64,000 bases of DNA from Yinghuangia aomiensis (GCF_039542225.1 NZ_BAABHS010000026.1:1-64000), one strand, 5' to 3'. Counted from the stretch's first letter, positions 42,688-51,713 are shown. The notes: generated by a model from the letters alone, not told the origin. Translations and numbers: made by a program.

Positions 42688-44013
42688 ATGGACGGTACGT
42701 GGGACGACACGCGCACGGCAGCCCCCGCCGCACCCGGGCGGCAGGGCGGCTTCCGGCGCCAATTGGGCTATCTCTACTCCGGACTCCCGGTCGGCATCGC
42801 CGCCTTCGTGGTCGTGGTGAGCGGACTCGCCTTCGGCGCCAGTCTGCTCGTGCTGGTCGTCGGCGTCCCGGTGCTCGCCGGCACGCACGGGATGGCACGG
42901 GTCTTCGCGGGCCACGAGCGCCGACGCGTGGAGAACGCCACCGGTCGCACACTCCCGCCGCACCACTACGGCGTCACCGGACCACTCGCCCCCACACGCT
43001 GGTGGGCGGCCCTGCGGGACCCGCAGGCATGGCGCGACACGGCACACGCGCTGCTGGCCTTCCCGGTACGGGTGATCACCTTCTCGCTCACCCTCACCTG
43101 GACCGTCGGCGGCCTCGGCGAACTGACCTACGGCCTGTGGTCCGGGCCGATCCCGCGCGACGACGGCCAGACGGGCCTGCTGGACCTCATGTTCGGCGTC
43201 TCCTCCCGCGCCGCCGACATCGGCTTCCACACCGCCGTCGGTGTCGTCCTGCTGGCGACCACCGTGCCGATGGTCCGCGGCCTCACCGCCGTCCAGGCCG
43301 GGCTGGCCCGCTGGCTGCTGACCAACGAAGCCGCCGCCCTGCGCGCCCGGACCCGGCAGCTCGCCGACGGCCGGCGCAGCGCCGTCGCCGCCGAAGCCCA
43401 GACGCTGCGCCGCCTCGAACGCGACCTGCACGACGGGCCCCAGCAGCGGCTGGTGCGGCTCAACATGGACCTCGAAGCGGTCGCCCGACGCCTCGACTCC
43501 GAGGATCCGGCGCGGGCCCGGGTGCTCGTCGACGACATGATCACGCAGAGCCACGAGGCGCTCGCCGAACTCCGCGCGCTGTCCCGGGGGATCGCGCCGC
43601 CGGTGCTCGCCGACCGCGGTCTGCGCGCCGCGCTCGCGCAGGCCGCCGGGCGGTCGCCGGTACCGGTGACGCTGGCCAGCGAGATCGCCGATGGGCAGCG
43701 GTTCGCCTCCGCCGTGGAGAACACCGCCTACTTCGTGGCCAGTGAAGCGCTCGCCAACGCCGCCAAGCACTCCGGGGCGCCCCGGTGCGAAGTCTCCGTC
43801 CGGGCGGACCGCGACACCCTGCACCTGCGGATCGCCGACGACGGCCGCGGCGGCGCGCACATCGGCAAAGGCCACGGACTCGCGGGCCTCGCCGACCGGG
43901 TCGCCGCCGTCGAAGGTACGTTGGAGATCACCAGCCCGCCCGGCGGCCCGACCGTCGTCGCCGCGGCCATCCCGCTCACCGGGGTCGGCGAGGACCGCGG
44001 ACCGGGCGCCTGA
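42688..44013 (+). CDS. Sensor histidine kinase (HisKA_3 type), pair 1
   Basis: A 441-residue kinase with four helices arranged as two pairs in the N-terminal sensor part (about residues 30-75 and 125-200). The dimerisation/phosphoacceptor box is ERDLHDGPQQRLVRLNMDL with His near residue 250. The ATPase domain includes NTAYFVASEALANAAKHSGA (N box), ADDGRGGAHIGKGHGLAGLADRV (G boxes) and TVVAAAIP. The signal is unknown. It is followed by its response regulator after 19 nt. It is a paralogue of the kinase at 57222-58553. Confidence 0.92.
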   Translation: MDGTWDDTRTAAPAAPGRQGGFRRQLGYLYSGLPVGIAAFVVVVSGLAFGASLLVLVVGVPVLAGTHGMARVFAGHERRRVENATGRTLPPHHYGVTGPLAPTRWWAALRDPQAWRDTAHALLAFPVRVITFSLTLTWTVGGLGELTYGLWSGPIPRDDGQTGLLDLMFGVSSRAADIGFHTAVGVVLLATTVPMVRGLTAVQAGLARWLLTNEAAALRARTRQLADGRRSAVAAEAQTLRRLERDLHDGPQQRLVRLNMDLEAVARRLDSEDPARARVLVDDMITQSHEALAELRALSRGIAPPVLADRGLRAALAQAAGRSPVPVTLASEIADGQRFASAVENTAYFVASEALANAAKHSGAPRCEVSVRADRDTLHLRIADDGRGGAHIGKGHGLAGLADRVAAVEGTLEITSPPGGPTVVAAAIPLTGVGEDRGPGA

Positions 44014-44032
44014 CGAGGGGGAACCGGAACCC

Positions 44033-44695
44033 GTGCTGCGCATCGTGCTCGCCGAGGACTCGCTGCTGCTGCGCGAGGGACTGGTCCGCCTGTTCGACGA
44101 GGCCGGCGCCCAGGTCGTCGCCGCGGTCGGGGACGCCCCCGAACTGCTGGCTGCGGTCCGGGAATACCGTCCGGACGTCGCGGTGGTCGACGTGCGCATG
44201 CCGCCGACGTTCACCGACGACGGCCTGCGCGCGGCCGTGGAGATCCGCCGCACCGTCCCGGGCACGGCCGTCCTGATGCTCTCCCAGTACGTCGAAGAGT
44301 CCTACGCCGCCGACCTGCTGACGACCGGCGGCGGCGTCGGCTACCTGCTCAAGGACCGGGTCGCCAAGCTCGGCGAACTGACCGACGCACTCGAACGCGT
44401 CGCGGCGGGCGGCACCGCCCTCGACCCGGAGGTCGTGGCGGCGCTGTTCAGCACCCGCACCCGCCGCGACCCGCTGGAGAAGCTCAGCCCGCGCGAACGC
44501 GAGGTGCTCGCACTGATGGCGGAAGGCCGCCGCAACCAGGCCATCGGCCGCGCGCTGACGCTGAGCCCGGGCACGGTGGAGAAGCACATCGCGGCGATCT
44601 TCGACAAGCTCGGCCTGCCGCCGTCGGCGGACGACCACCGGCGCGTGCTCGCCGTCCTGGCGTGGCTGCGCGGCACGCCGCCGACGGCGAGCTGA
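44033..44695 (+). CDS. LuxR-type (NarL/FixJ) response regulator, pair 1
   Basis: A 220-residue regulator. The receiver domain (residues 1-120) has the acidic pocket in VLAEDSLLLREGL, the phospho-Asp in VVDVRMPPTF and the Lys in YLLKDRVA. The HTH (150-215) reads LSPREREVLALMAEGRRNQAIGRALTLSPGTVEKHIAAIFDKLGL. GTG 44033 follows GAGGGGG. Regulation targets are unknown. Its receiver is nearly the same as that of the second pair around VVDVRMPPTFTD. Confidence 0.93.
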   Translation: MLRIVLAEDSLLLREGLVRLFDEAGAQVVAAVGDAPELLAAVREYRPDVAVVDVRMPPTFTDDGLRAAVEIRRTVPGTAVLMLSQYVEESYAADLLTTGGGVGYLLKDRVAKLGELTDALERVAAGGTALDPEVVAALFSTRTRRDPLEKLSPREREVLALMAEGRRNQAIGRALTLSPGTVEKHIAAIFDKLGLPPSADDHRRVLAVLAWLRGTPPTAS

Positions 44696-44750
44696 CCGGA
44701 GCCGACCGGAGCCGACCGGAACCGACCGGAGCCGACCGGAACCGACTCGA
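44691..44750. repeat. Six tandem 10-bp repeats between convergent genes
   Basis: Units of GCCGACCGGA type begin at 44691, 44701, 44711, 44721, 44731 and 44741; the first covers the response-regulator stop and the last is degenerate. The period is one helical turn. Confidence 0.9.
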
Positions 44751-44755
44751 ACCGC

Positions 44756-45853
44756 TTACTGCTTCGCGACCGTCATCGTGTCCACGACCACCCCGGCCTT
44801 CGGCGTGCCGTCCGTCGCGCCGCCCTCGACGCCTGCGTCGGCGATCCGCCGGACGACGTCCATGCCGTCCGTGACCGTGCCGAACGGCGTGTAGTTCGGC
44901 GGGAGCTGGGTGTCGTTCCAGACGATGAAGAACTGGCTGCCGTTGGTGCCCGGCCCGGCGTTCGCCATCGCGAGCGTGCCCTTCGGGTACGTCGCCCCGG
45001 CCAGGTTCTCGTCCGAGAACTGGTAGCCCGGCCCGCCGCTCCCGGTGCCCGTCGGGTCGCCGCACTGCAGGACGTAGATGCCCTCCGTGGTGAGCCGGTG
45101 GCACGGGCTGTGGTCGAAGTAGCCCTTCGACGACAGGAACGCGAAGGAGTTCACGGTCGTCGGCGCCTTCGCGGCGTCGAGCTTGAAGGCGACCGTGCCG
45201 CAGTTCGTCTTCAGGGTCATCGTGTACGACCCGCTCGGGTCGATCGTCATCGGCGGCGACGGGAACGACATCGCCGACGACGTCGGCGTCTCCTGCGCGC
45301 ACCCGGCGGCGTTCGCCTGACCGGTCGGGGCGTCGGGAACCGCGGGTGCGGTCGCCGTGTCCGACGCCGTGGGCGTCGAAGTCGCGGTGGGCGTGGCCCG
45401 CGACGGGCTCGTCGTCGGCGTCGCGGTCGGCGTCGCCGAGTTCGACGACGCCGCGTCCGACGAATCTCCGTCGTCGTTCACCGCCCACAGGATTCCGCCC
45501 GCGACGAGCGCTCCCACGACCACCGCGGCGCCGACCGCCAGGGCGACCTTGCGGTTCCTTCCCCCGGGACCCTGCGGAGCAGGCGGACCCGGGGGATAGG
45601 CGGGGGGCAGCGGCGGGCCCGGCGGGTAGCCGGGGGGCGCCTGCCCGGGAGGCGGAGGCGGAATCTGGTGCCCTGTCGGACTTCCCGCGGGTGGCGGATA
45701 CGCCCCGGGGGCACCCGCGCCCGGCCACTGCGGACCCGCGCCCGGCCCGCCTTGCCCGCCCGGTCCACCCGGCCCCGGTCCGGCTCCCGGCCACCCCGGC
45801 TGCCCCGATTGCCCCGGCTGCGGCCCCGGCCACCCGCCCTGCTGGTCGTCCAC
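44756..45853 (-). CDS. Membrane-anchored cyclophilin-type peptidyl-prolyl isomerase
   Basis: A 365-residue protein. Residues 1-100 are a Gly/Pro-rich cytoplasmic tail; one helix (VALAVGAAVVVGALVAGGILWAV) anchors it. A Thr/Ser/Pro/Ala linker follows, then an external cyclophilin domain (SYTMTLKTNCGTVAFKL, PTTVNSFAFLSSKGYFD, the active-site Arg in CHRL, GDPTGTGSGGPGY, NGSQFFIVW, FGTVTDGMDVV). It would catalyse proline isomerisation in exported proteins. GTG start with GAGGAG upstream. Convergent with the response regulator across the repeat array. Confidence 0.9.
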   Translation of the reverse strand: MDDQQGGWPGPQPGQSGQPGWPGAGPGPGGPGGQGGPGAGPQWPGAGAPGAYPPPAGSPTGHQIPPPPPGQAPPGYPPGPPLPPAYPPGPPAPQGPGGRNRKVALAVGAAVVVGALVAGGILWAVNDDGDSSDAASSNSATPTATPTTSPSRATPTATSTPTASDTATAPAVPDAPTGQANAAGCAQETPTSSAMSFPSPPMTIDPSGSYTMTLKTNCGTVAFKLDAAKAPTTVNSFAFLSSKGYFDHSPCHRLTTEGIYVLQCGDPTGTGSGGPGYQFSDENLAGATYPKGTLAMANAGPGTNGSQFFIVWNDTQLPPNYTPFGTVTDGMDVVRRIADAGVEGGATDGTPKAGVVVDTMTVAKQ

Positions 45854-46000
45854 GCGCCCGCTCCTCGCTCGGTGTCGTCGTGCGCTGGGAGCCTATGGCG
45901 TACGGGCGGAAGACACGGCTCCGCAGCGCCAAGTCCGGACCAACGGCGGGCCAATGTCCGACCGGGTGGCGGCCGCGCCGACCCGGACCCGGGACGCGGA

Positions 46001-46029
46001 TGGGGCGGCAGACACCCTCTGCCGCCCCA
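46001..46029 (-). terminator. Hairpin after the MFS gene
   Basis: Arms TGGGGCGGCAGA (46001-46012) and complement (46018-46029), 12 perfect pairs with a 5-nt loop, 26 nt past the stop of the minus-strand exporter gene. Confidence 0.7.
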
Positions 46030-46054
46030 CCCGCATGGTCGCCGTCCCGCGGGC

Positions 46055-47536
46055 TCAGCCCACGTGCGCCAGCGGCTGCGCCGCCTTCTCGTCCGCACTC
46101 GCCGCCCGGCCCGTCCGCGGCGTCCGCAGCACCACCAGCGCCAGCACCACCGACGCCGCCAGCAGCACCGTGCCGACCGTGAAGGCCAGGTGGAACCCGC
46201 CGGTCAGGGCCGCCGCCTCGGACTTGCCGTCGCCGCGCAGCGTGTCGGCCCGCGACGTCGACAGGGTGTTCAGGAGCGCCACGCCCAGCGCCGCGCCGAT
46301 CTGCTGGGTGGTGCTGAACAGCCCGGACACCACGCCCGCGTCCTCCGGACCGGCGTCGGACATCGCCAGCGTCGCGAGCGCGGGCAGCACCAGACCGCCG
46401 CCGCCGAGCAGGACGAACACCGGCAGCAGGTCCACCGCGTAGGCGCCGTCCACCGGCACCCGCGTCAGGTACGCCATCGCCGCGGTCAGCATCAGCAGCC
46501 CGCCCACCAGGACGTTGCGCGCCCCGAAGCGCCCGATCAGCCGCGCGGACAGGCCCAGCGACACCGCGCCGATCGCGAACGCCGTCGGGAACATGCCCCA
46601 TCCGGACTTCGCCGGGCCGTAGCCGAGGACGTGCTGCATGTAGAGCACGACCAGCACCTGGAAGCCGAACATCGCGGCGATGGTGAAGACCTGCAGCACG
46701 TTGGCGCCGGTCACGTTGCGCGAGCGGAACGTGCGCAGCGGCAGCAGCGGTTCGGCGGCCAGGTGCTGGCGCACCGCGAACAGCGCCAGCAGCGCCAGCG
46801 AACCGGCCACGAGCAGCCACGTCTTGGCCGAACCCCAGCCGTACGCCTCGGCCTTCACCACCGCGAACACCAGCAGCATCAGCCCGGCGGTGACCAGCGC
46901 CGCGCCTGCCACGTCCGCCTTGCCGCGCGGCCCCGTGGGCGTGTCGGGGGACAGGATGCGCGCGGACAGCAGCAGTGTCAGCACGCCGATCGGCAGGTTG
47001 ACCAGGAAGATCCAGTGCCAGCTGGCCGCTTCGGTGAGGACTCCGCCGAGGACCAGGCCGAGGGATGCGCCGGCCGCGCCGACGAAGCTGAACGCGCCGA
47101 TGGCCTTGCCCTGTTCGGCCGGCTCCGGATACAGCGTGACGATCATGCCGAGGCTCACCGCGGACACCATCGCCCCGCCCGCGCCCTGCACGAACCGGGC
47201 CGCGAGCAGCATTTCCGGGCTCGTCGCGACGCCGCAGAGGACCGACGCGACGGTGAAGACCGCGAGTCCGGCGAGGAGGACCCGCTTGCGGCCGAACAGG
47301 TCGCCGAGGCGTCCGGACAGCAGCAGGAGACCGCCGAACGCGATCATGTAGATGTTCATGACCCAGGCCAGGTCGGCCGACGAGAAGCCCAGGTCGTCGG
47401 CGATCGACGGGAGCGCGACGGTCACGATCGTGCCGTCCAGGATCACCATCAGGACACCGGCGCACAGCAGCGCCAGCGCCAGTGTGCGCGGATATGCGCG
47501 CCGGTCGGACCGGGGGGATTGCGCCAGCTCTGCCAT
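46055..47536 (-). CDS. MFS multidrug exporter, DHA2 (14-helix) type
   Basis: A 493-residue exporter. The family motif C-type end of helix 1 is VLMVILDGTIVTVALPSIADDLGFS, the loop 2-3 motif is GRLGDLFGRKRVLLAGLAVF, and ARFVQGAGGAMVSAVSLGMI follows. The 14-helix count fits EmrB/QacA-type proton-driven drug efflux. CGGAGG precedes ATG 47536 at good spacing. The marR-type gene lies just upstream on the same strand, with an AT-rich repeat-bearing spacer, so efflux is probably induced by a ligand of that regulator. Confidence 0.93.
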   Translation of the reverse strand: MAELAQSPRSDRRAYPRTLALALLCAGVLMVILDGTIVTVALPSIADDLGFSSADLAWVMNIYMIAFGGLLLLSGRLGDLFGRKRVLLAGLAVFTVASVLCGVATSPEMLLAARFVQGAGGAMVSAVSLGMIVTLYPEPAEQGKAIGAFSFVGAAGASLGLVLGGVLTEAASWHWIFLVNLPIGVLTLLLSARILSPDTPTGPRGKADVAGAALVTAGLMLLVFAVVKAEAYGWGSAKTWLLVAGSLALLALFAVRQHLAAEPLLPLRTFRSRNVTGANVLQVFTIAAMFGFQVLVVLYMQHVLGYGPAKSGWGMFPTAFAIGAVSLGLSARLIGRFGARNVLVGGLLMLTAAMAYLTRVPVDGAYAVDLLPVFVLLGGGGLVLPALATLAMSDAGPEDAGVVSGLFSTTQQIGAALGVALLNTLSTSRADTLRGDGKSEAAALTGGFHLAFTVGTVLLAASVVLALVVLRTPRTGRAASADEKAAQPLAHVG

Positions 47537-47602
47537 CGTCCGAAGCCTCCGAGTGTGCACGGCGAGTGCGAAGGGCAGTCGCCTGCCCGCAGGAGTGACG
47601 CT

Positions 47603-47640
47603 AGCAGATAGTTTTGTTAGAGACGATATTTTGTTGTTCG
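47603..47640. promoter_or_regulatory. AT-rich spacer with direct repeats before the MFS gene
   Basis: GATAGTTTTGTT (47608-47619) and GATATTTTGTT (47626-47636) form an 18-bp-phased direct repeat in DNA far more AT-rich than its surroundings. A promoter and regulator site for the exporter is likely. TAGCGT on the minus strand (47605-47600 area) could be the -10. Confidence 0.45.
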
Positions 47641-47652
47641 ATTTCTTGAGGA

Positions 47653-48201
47653 TCAGCCCTGGCTGCCCGTGTGCCCGCCGCGGCGCACCGGCCGTCCGGA
47701 CTCGACCGGGGTGGACAACCGCCCGTTGACCAGGCGGTACAGGTTGCGCACGAACGCCTCGCGTTCGTCCTCGGGGATCGCGTTCAGCACGTCGGCATGC
47801 ACCGCGTCGACCAGCTCGCGGCCCTGCGCGGCCCTGGCCAGGCCGGCGTCGGTCACCGTGATGATCCGGGCGCGCCGGTCGGTCGGCGACGGGCGGCGCT
47901 CCGCCAGGCCCTTCTTCTCCAGGGCGTCGACGGTCAGCACCATCGTGGTCTTGTCCAGATCGGTGTGCTCGGCGAGCTGGATCTGGGTGAACTCACCCTG
48001 CTGGGCGTGCACCAGGACACAGTGCCCGCGCGGCGTCACGTCGATCTCCGCCAGCCGGGCGGTGAGTTCCGTCGCCAGGACGTGCCCGGCGTGCGAGAAC
48101 AGGTAGGAGAGGTCCGGCGCGCGCAGCCGCGCCGGGTCGTCGGAGTCGGCGGGGCCGCATCCGGGCGGGGTCTGGGCGGTCTCGGTGGTGTCGGCGCTCA
48201 T
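47653..48201 (-). CDS. MarR-family regulator of the MFS exporter
   Basis: A 182-residue regulator. The winged HTH is HCVLVHAQQGEFTQIQLAEHTDLDKTTMVLTVDALEKKGLAERRPSPTDRRARIITVT-like across residues about 60-115 (recognition helix LDKTTMVLTVDALE, wing RPSPTDRRAR). It lies 116 nt upstream of, and in the same direction as, the exporter gene. A TACGCT -10 box sits exactly 12 nt before the ATG, so the mRNA is probably leaderless. Confidence 0.9.
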   Translation of the reverse strand: MSADTTETAQTPPGCGPADSDDPARLRAPDLSYLFSHAGHVLATELTARLAEIDVTPRGHCVLVHAQQGEFTQIQLAEHTDLDKTTMVLTVDALEKKGLAERRPSPTDRRARIITVTDAGLARAAQGRELVDAVHADVLNAIPEDEREAFVRNLYRLVNGRLSTPVESGRPVRRGGHTGSQG

Positions 48202-48207
48202 GCCCCG

Positions 48208-48213
48208 AGCGTA
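48208..48213 (-). promoter_or_regulatory. -10 box, leaderless arrangement (MarR gene)
   Basis: On the minus strand TACGCT begins 12 nt before ATG 48201. Further upstream, two GGATnATCC palindromes (48233-48241 and 48248-48256) sit 15 bp apart and may be autoregulatory sites. Confidence 0.5.
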
Positions 48214-48473
48214 GCGCGGTGTGTCCGAAATGGGATTATCCCGTATCGGATCATCCCGTCGGTGACCGACAAGGGGCGGACCGGCCGACCGAACGCCGCG
48301 GTCCGAGAAGGAGACCGTGCGTAGTCGTCAGGTAGTTCGGAAGGCGCACGGCTGCTCCCGAAGACGTAGAACGCGGTGTGACTACCGGTCGATGCCCGGG
48401 CCCTACGCCGAGTGATCCCCTGGAATGGCCGCGGTCGTGGGGCCGCGGCACCCTCCAGGGAAAGGCATGCTCC

Positions 48474-49685
48474 ATGCCCGTCGTACTACGCACCGCAGGA
48501 AAAGTCGCGCTGCCGCTCGGCGTTACCGCGCTGGCCGCCGGCGCGATCACCTACGGTCCCGCCGCCTTCGCGGACGACTCGGACCCCAAGCTCCCCGTCC
48601 TGACGGCCGATCAGGTCGTCGCCAAGATCGCCGGTGCCACGAACGAGACGTTGTCCGGCACCGTCGACCTCACCACCGACCTCGGCCTGCCCGCACTGCC
48701 CGGACGCGGCTCCGCCGACCCGTCCGGCCTGGTGTCCGGGACGCACACGCTCCGCGTCGCGGTCGACGGCCCCGACCGGCAGCGCATCGGCATCCGCGCC
48801 GACCTCGCCGAATACAACATCGTGCACAACGGCCGCGATGTGTGGACGTACGACAGCCGCCGCAACGCGGCCACCCACACCCTGCTGCCGGAACAGCAGG
48901 CCGGGCAGGCCGGGCAGACCGGGCAGGCCAAGGAGCCCGGCACCGCGCTGCCCGGTGCGGCGATCACCCCGCAGGACGCCGCGGCCAAGCTGCTCGACCT
49001 CGCCAAGCAGAGCGGCACCACGGTCACCGCGGCCGGCACCGACAAGGTCGCCGGACGGTCGGCCTACAAGCTCCGCCTCGCGCCCGCACAGCCCGGCAGC
49101 CTGCTCGCCGGGGCGACCGTGTGGGCGGACGCGGAGACCGGCGTCCCGCTGCGCGTCGTCGTGGACACCGCGAAGGGCGGCAAGCCCGCCCTCGACGTCG
49201 GCTTCACCGACGTGTCGTTCGCGAAGCCCGCGGCCGGCACCTTCGACTTCAAGCCGCCGTCCGGCGCCAAGGTCGACGAGAAGAACACCGCCGCGGACGA
49301 CGCCGCCAAGAACGCCAAGGAACCGTTCGACCTCACCAAGCTCACCGCCGGATTCCGCGGCACCGAGCCGAAGACGCACGGCGAAGGCTGGAACACCGTG
49401 GTCGAACTCCGGCTGCCCGCCGGGGTCTCCGCCAAACCGTCCGCACCGCAGCCGCAGGCCGGCGGCAAGGACCAGACCAAGGACACGAAGGAGGCCAAGA
49501 AGGACCGGCCCGGGATCGCGGATCTGCTGAGCAAGGCCGGCAGCCGGGTCTCCGGGCCCTGGGGCGAAGGCACCCTGTTCAGCACACGAGTGGCCACCGT
49601 CCTGGTGACCGACGACGGCCGGGTGTTCGCCGGCGCCGTCGACGGCGCGACGCTGCAGCAGGCCGCGGGGACGGCAGCCCGATGA
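48474..49685 (+). CDS. Secreted LolA/RseB-like lipid-carrier-fold protein
   Basis: A 403-residue exported protein (signal peptide VALPLGVTALAAGAITYGPAAFA, cleaved near AFA-DD). The mature part shows the LolA/DUF2092-like pattern: ADQVVAKIAGATNETLSGTVDLTTDLG, then IVHNGRDVWTYDSRRNAATHTLLP, and a second half with AGRSAYKLRLAPAQPGSLLAGATVWADAETGVPLRVVV-like strands. A Lys/Asp-rich linker divides the last domain. It overlaps the ABC ATPase gene (ATGA), so it probably serves that exporter as an extracytoplasmic partner. AAAGG precedes the ATG. Confidence 0.8.
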   Translation: MPVVLRTAGKVALPLGVTALAAGAITYGPAAFADDSDPKLPVLTADQVVAKIAGATNETLSGTVDLTTDLGLPALPGRGSADPSGLVSGTHTLRVAVDGPDRQRIGIRADLAEYNIVHNGRDVWTYDSRRNAATHTLLPEQQAGQAGQTGQAKEPGTALPGAAITPQDAAAKLLDLAKQSGTTVTAAGTDKVAGRSAYKLRLAPAQPGSLLAGATVWADAETGVPLRVVVDTAKGGKPALDVGFTDVSFAKPAAGTFDFKPPSGAKVDEKNTAADDAAKNAKEPFDLTKLTAGFRGTEPKTHGEGWNTVVELRLPAGVSAKPSAPQPQAGGKDQTKDTKEAKKDRPGIADLLSKAGSRVSGPWGEGTLFSTRVATVLVTDDGRVFAGAVDGATLQQAAGTAAR

Positions 49686-50674
49686 CCACGTCCACGGCGG
49701 CCGTCGCGCCCACTCCCGGCACCACCGCCGCGCAACCGGACGGCGCATCGGTCGTCGTCACACGCGGGCTGTCCAAGCGGTACGGCCGCGACCGGCTCGC
49801 CGTGGACGGACTCGACCTGGTCGTCCCGGCCGGTGCGGTGTTCGGCTTCCTCGGCCCGAACGGCTCCGGCAAGACCACCACCATCCGCATGCTCATGGGC
49901 CTGATCAAGCCCACCTCCGGCACCGCCACCGTCCTCGGCGGCGCCATGCCCGGAGCGGCCGGCGCGGTCCTGCCCCGCGTCGGCGCGCTCATCGAAGGAC
50001 CCGCGCACTACGGCTTCCTCACCGGCCGGGAGAACCTCGCCCGGCTCGACGCCGCCGACCGCACCGCCGACCCGGCCACCCGGAAGCGGCGCATCGACGA
50101 AGCCCTCGCCCGGGTCGGCCTGTCCGCCGTCGGCGACCGCAAAGCCCGCGCCTACTCGCTCGGCATGAAGCAGCGCCTCGGCATCGCCTCCGCCCTGCTC
50201 CGGCCCCGCGACCTGCTCGTCCTCGACGAACCGACCAACGGCCTGGACCCGCAGGGCATGCGTGAGATCCGCGCGCTCATCCGCAGCCTCGCCGCGGACG
50301 GGACCACGGTGTTCCTGTCCTCCCACCTGCTCGACGAGATCGAACAGGTCTGCACCCACGCCGCGATCATGAGCCGCGGCCGGCTCGTCACCCAAGGCAC
50401 CGTCGACGAACTGCGCTCCGCCGTACGCGGCCGCCTGCGCGTCGGCACCCCGGACGCCGGCCGCGCCGCGGTCGTCCTCGCCGAACTCGGCCTCGCCCAC
50501 GTCGCCACCACCGGCGACGGCGTCGAAGCCGACCTCGGCGACCTGGCCGCCGAAGACGTGTGCGCGGCACTCGTCCGCCGCGACGTCCGGGTCCGCTCGT
50601 TCACCACACACGGCGATTCGCTCGAAGACGCGTTCGTCGCACTCACCGGGGAGGGTTTCGATGTCGAGAGCTGA
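49682..50674 (+). CDS. ABC transporter ATP-binding protein
   Basis: A 330-residue exporter-type ATPase. Walker A is GPNGSGKTTTIR near residue 60, the signature is YSLGMKQRLGIASALL, Walker B is LLVLDEPTNGLDPQG, and the switch His is in FLSSHLLDEIEQ. The C-terminal 80 residues are the usual DrrA-type extension. The 30-residue N-terminus is disordered. ATG 49682 overlaps the LolA-like stop; the permease start overlaps its 3' end by 14 bp. Confidence 0.95.
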   Translation: MTTSTAAVAPTPGTTAAQPDGASVVVTRGLSKRYGRDRLAVDGLDLVVPAGAVFGFLGPNGSGKTTTIRMLMGLIKPTSGTATVLGGAMPGAAGAVLPRVGALIEGPAHYGFLTGRENLARLDAADRTADPATRKRRIDEALARVGLSAVGDRKARAYSLGMKQRLGIASALLRPRDLLVLDEPTNGLDPQGMREIRALIRSLAADGTTVFLSSHLLDEIEQVCTHAAIMSRGRLVTQGTVDELRSAVRGRLRVGTPDAGRAAVVLAELGLAHVATTGDGVEADLGDLAAEDVCAALVRRDVRVRSFTTHGDSLEDAFVALTGEGFDVES

Positions 50675-51551
50675 TGTCCTGCCGGCTGCCGCGGTCCGCC
50701 GCGCCCACGCCCCGGCCCTGCCGCGCGCCCGCGGGCTGGTGTTCAGCGAGATGCGCATCGTGTTCCGCCGCCCGCGCACCTACGCGATGCTCGGGCTCCT
50801 CGCCGCGATCCCCGTGCTGCTCGGTATCGCCCTGCGCTGGTTCACCAGCGGCGGCGGCGGAAACGGCGACGGCGACGGCGGCCTGGAGTTCGTCTCCCAG
50901 GTCACCAACAACGGGCTGTTCCTGGTCTTCGCGTCGCTCGCCGCCACGCTGCCGTTCTTCCTGCCGATGACCGTCGGGGTCGTGGCCGGCGACGCGATCG
51001 CCGGGGAGGCGAACAGCGGGACCTTGCGCTACCTGCTGGTCGCCCCGGCGGGCCGCATCCGACTGCTGCTCGTCAAATACACGGGCCTGGTGGCGTTCTG
51101 CTTCGCCGCGACGTTCACCGTCGCGCTGTCCGCGCTGGCCACCGGGGCCGCACTGTTCCCGATGGGGGATGTGCCACTGCTCAACGGGGATCGGATCTCG
51201 ATGGGCGAAGCGCTCGTGCGCGCCATGCTGATCGCGGTCTGTGTCGCGGTGTCGCTGCTCGGGCTCGCCGCCATCGGGCTGTTCGTGTCGACGCTCACCG
51301 CCGTGCCGGTCGCGGCGATGGCGACCACCGTGGGCCTGGTGATCGTCTCCGCGATCCTCGCGTCCATCCCGCAGTTCCACGCCCTGCACCCCTGGCTGTT
51401 CGGCGACAAGTGGATGTCCTTCGGCGACCTGCTGCGCGAACCCGTGCCCACCGGCGGGGTGATCCGCAACATCGAACTCCAGGCCGCCTACACGCTGGTC
51501 TTCGGCGCGGCCGCCTGGGCGCGCATGAGCGACCGCGACGTCACCTGTTGA
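50661..51551 (+). CDS. ABC-2 type transporter permease
   Basis: A 296-residue permease with six helices, beginning with MRIVFRRPRTYAMLGLLAAIPVLLGIAL and including GDAIAGEANSGTLRYLLVAPAGRIRLLLVKY, the ABC-2 cytoplasmic coupling segment. It forms an exporter with the preceding ATPase. The substrate is unknown; the LolA-like partner suggests a lipid-type cargo (inference). Confidence 0.93.
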   Translation: MSRADVLPAAAVRRAHAPALPRARGLVFSEMRIVFRRPRTYAMLGLLAAIPVLLGIALRWFTSGGGGNGDGDGGLEFVSQVTNNGLFLVFASLAATLPFFLPMTVGVVAGDAIAGEANSGTLRYLLVAPAGRIRLLLVKYTGLVAFCFAATFTVALSALATGAALFPMGDVPLLNGDRISMGEALVRAMLIAVCVAVSLLGLAAIGLFVSTLTAVPVAAMATTVGLVIVSAILASIPQFHALHPWLFGDKWMSFGDLLREPVPTGGVIRNIELQAAYTLVFGAAAWARMSDRDVTC

Positions 51552-51594
51552 GCGAACTTGTCCCGGGCCGGGCCTGCGATCGGCCGCGACGACG

Positions 51595-51600
51595 TAGTCT
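51595..51600 (+). promoter_or_regulatory. -10 box upstream of the GAF gene
   Basis: TAGTCT predicts a start near 51607 and a leader of about 107 nt for the GAF protein gene. Confidence 0.35.
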
Positions 51601-51713
51601 GGGAGCCGGTTGGACAGTCAGCCGAATCCGGGCTTCGCCGACGCGGCCTTCGCCGTACGCCTGTGCGCTGCCCGGCCTCCCGCGCTGCCCGCGGACCCGA
51701 GGTGGGGGCCACG

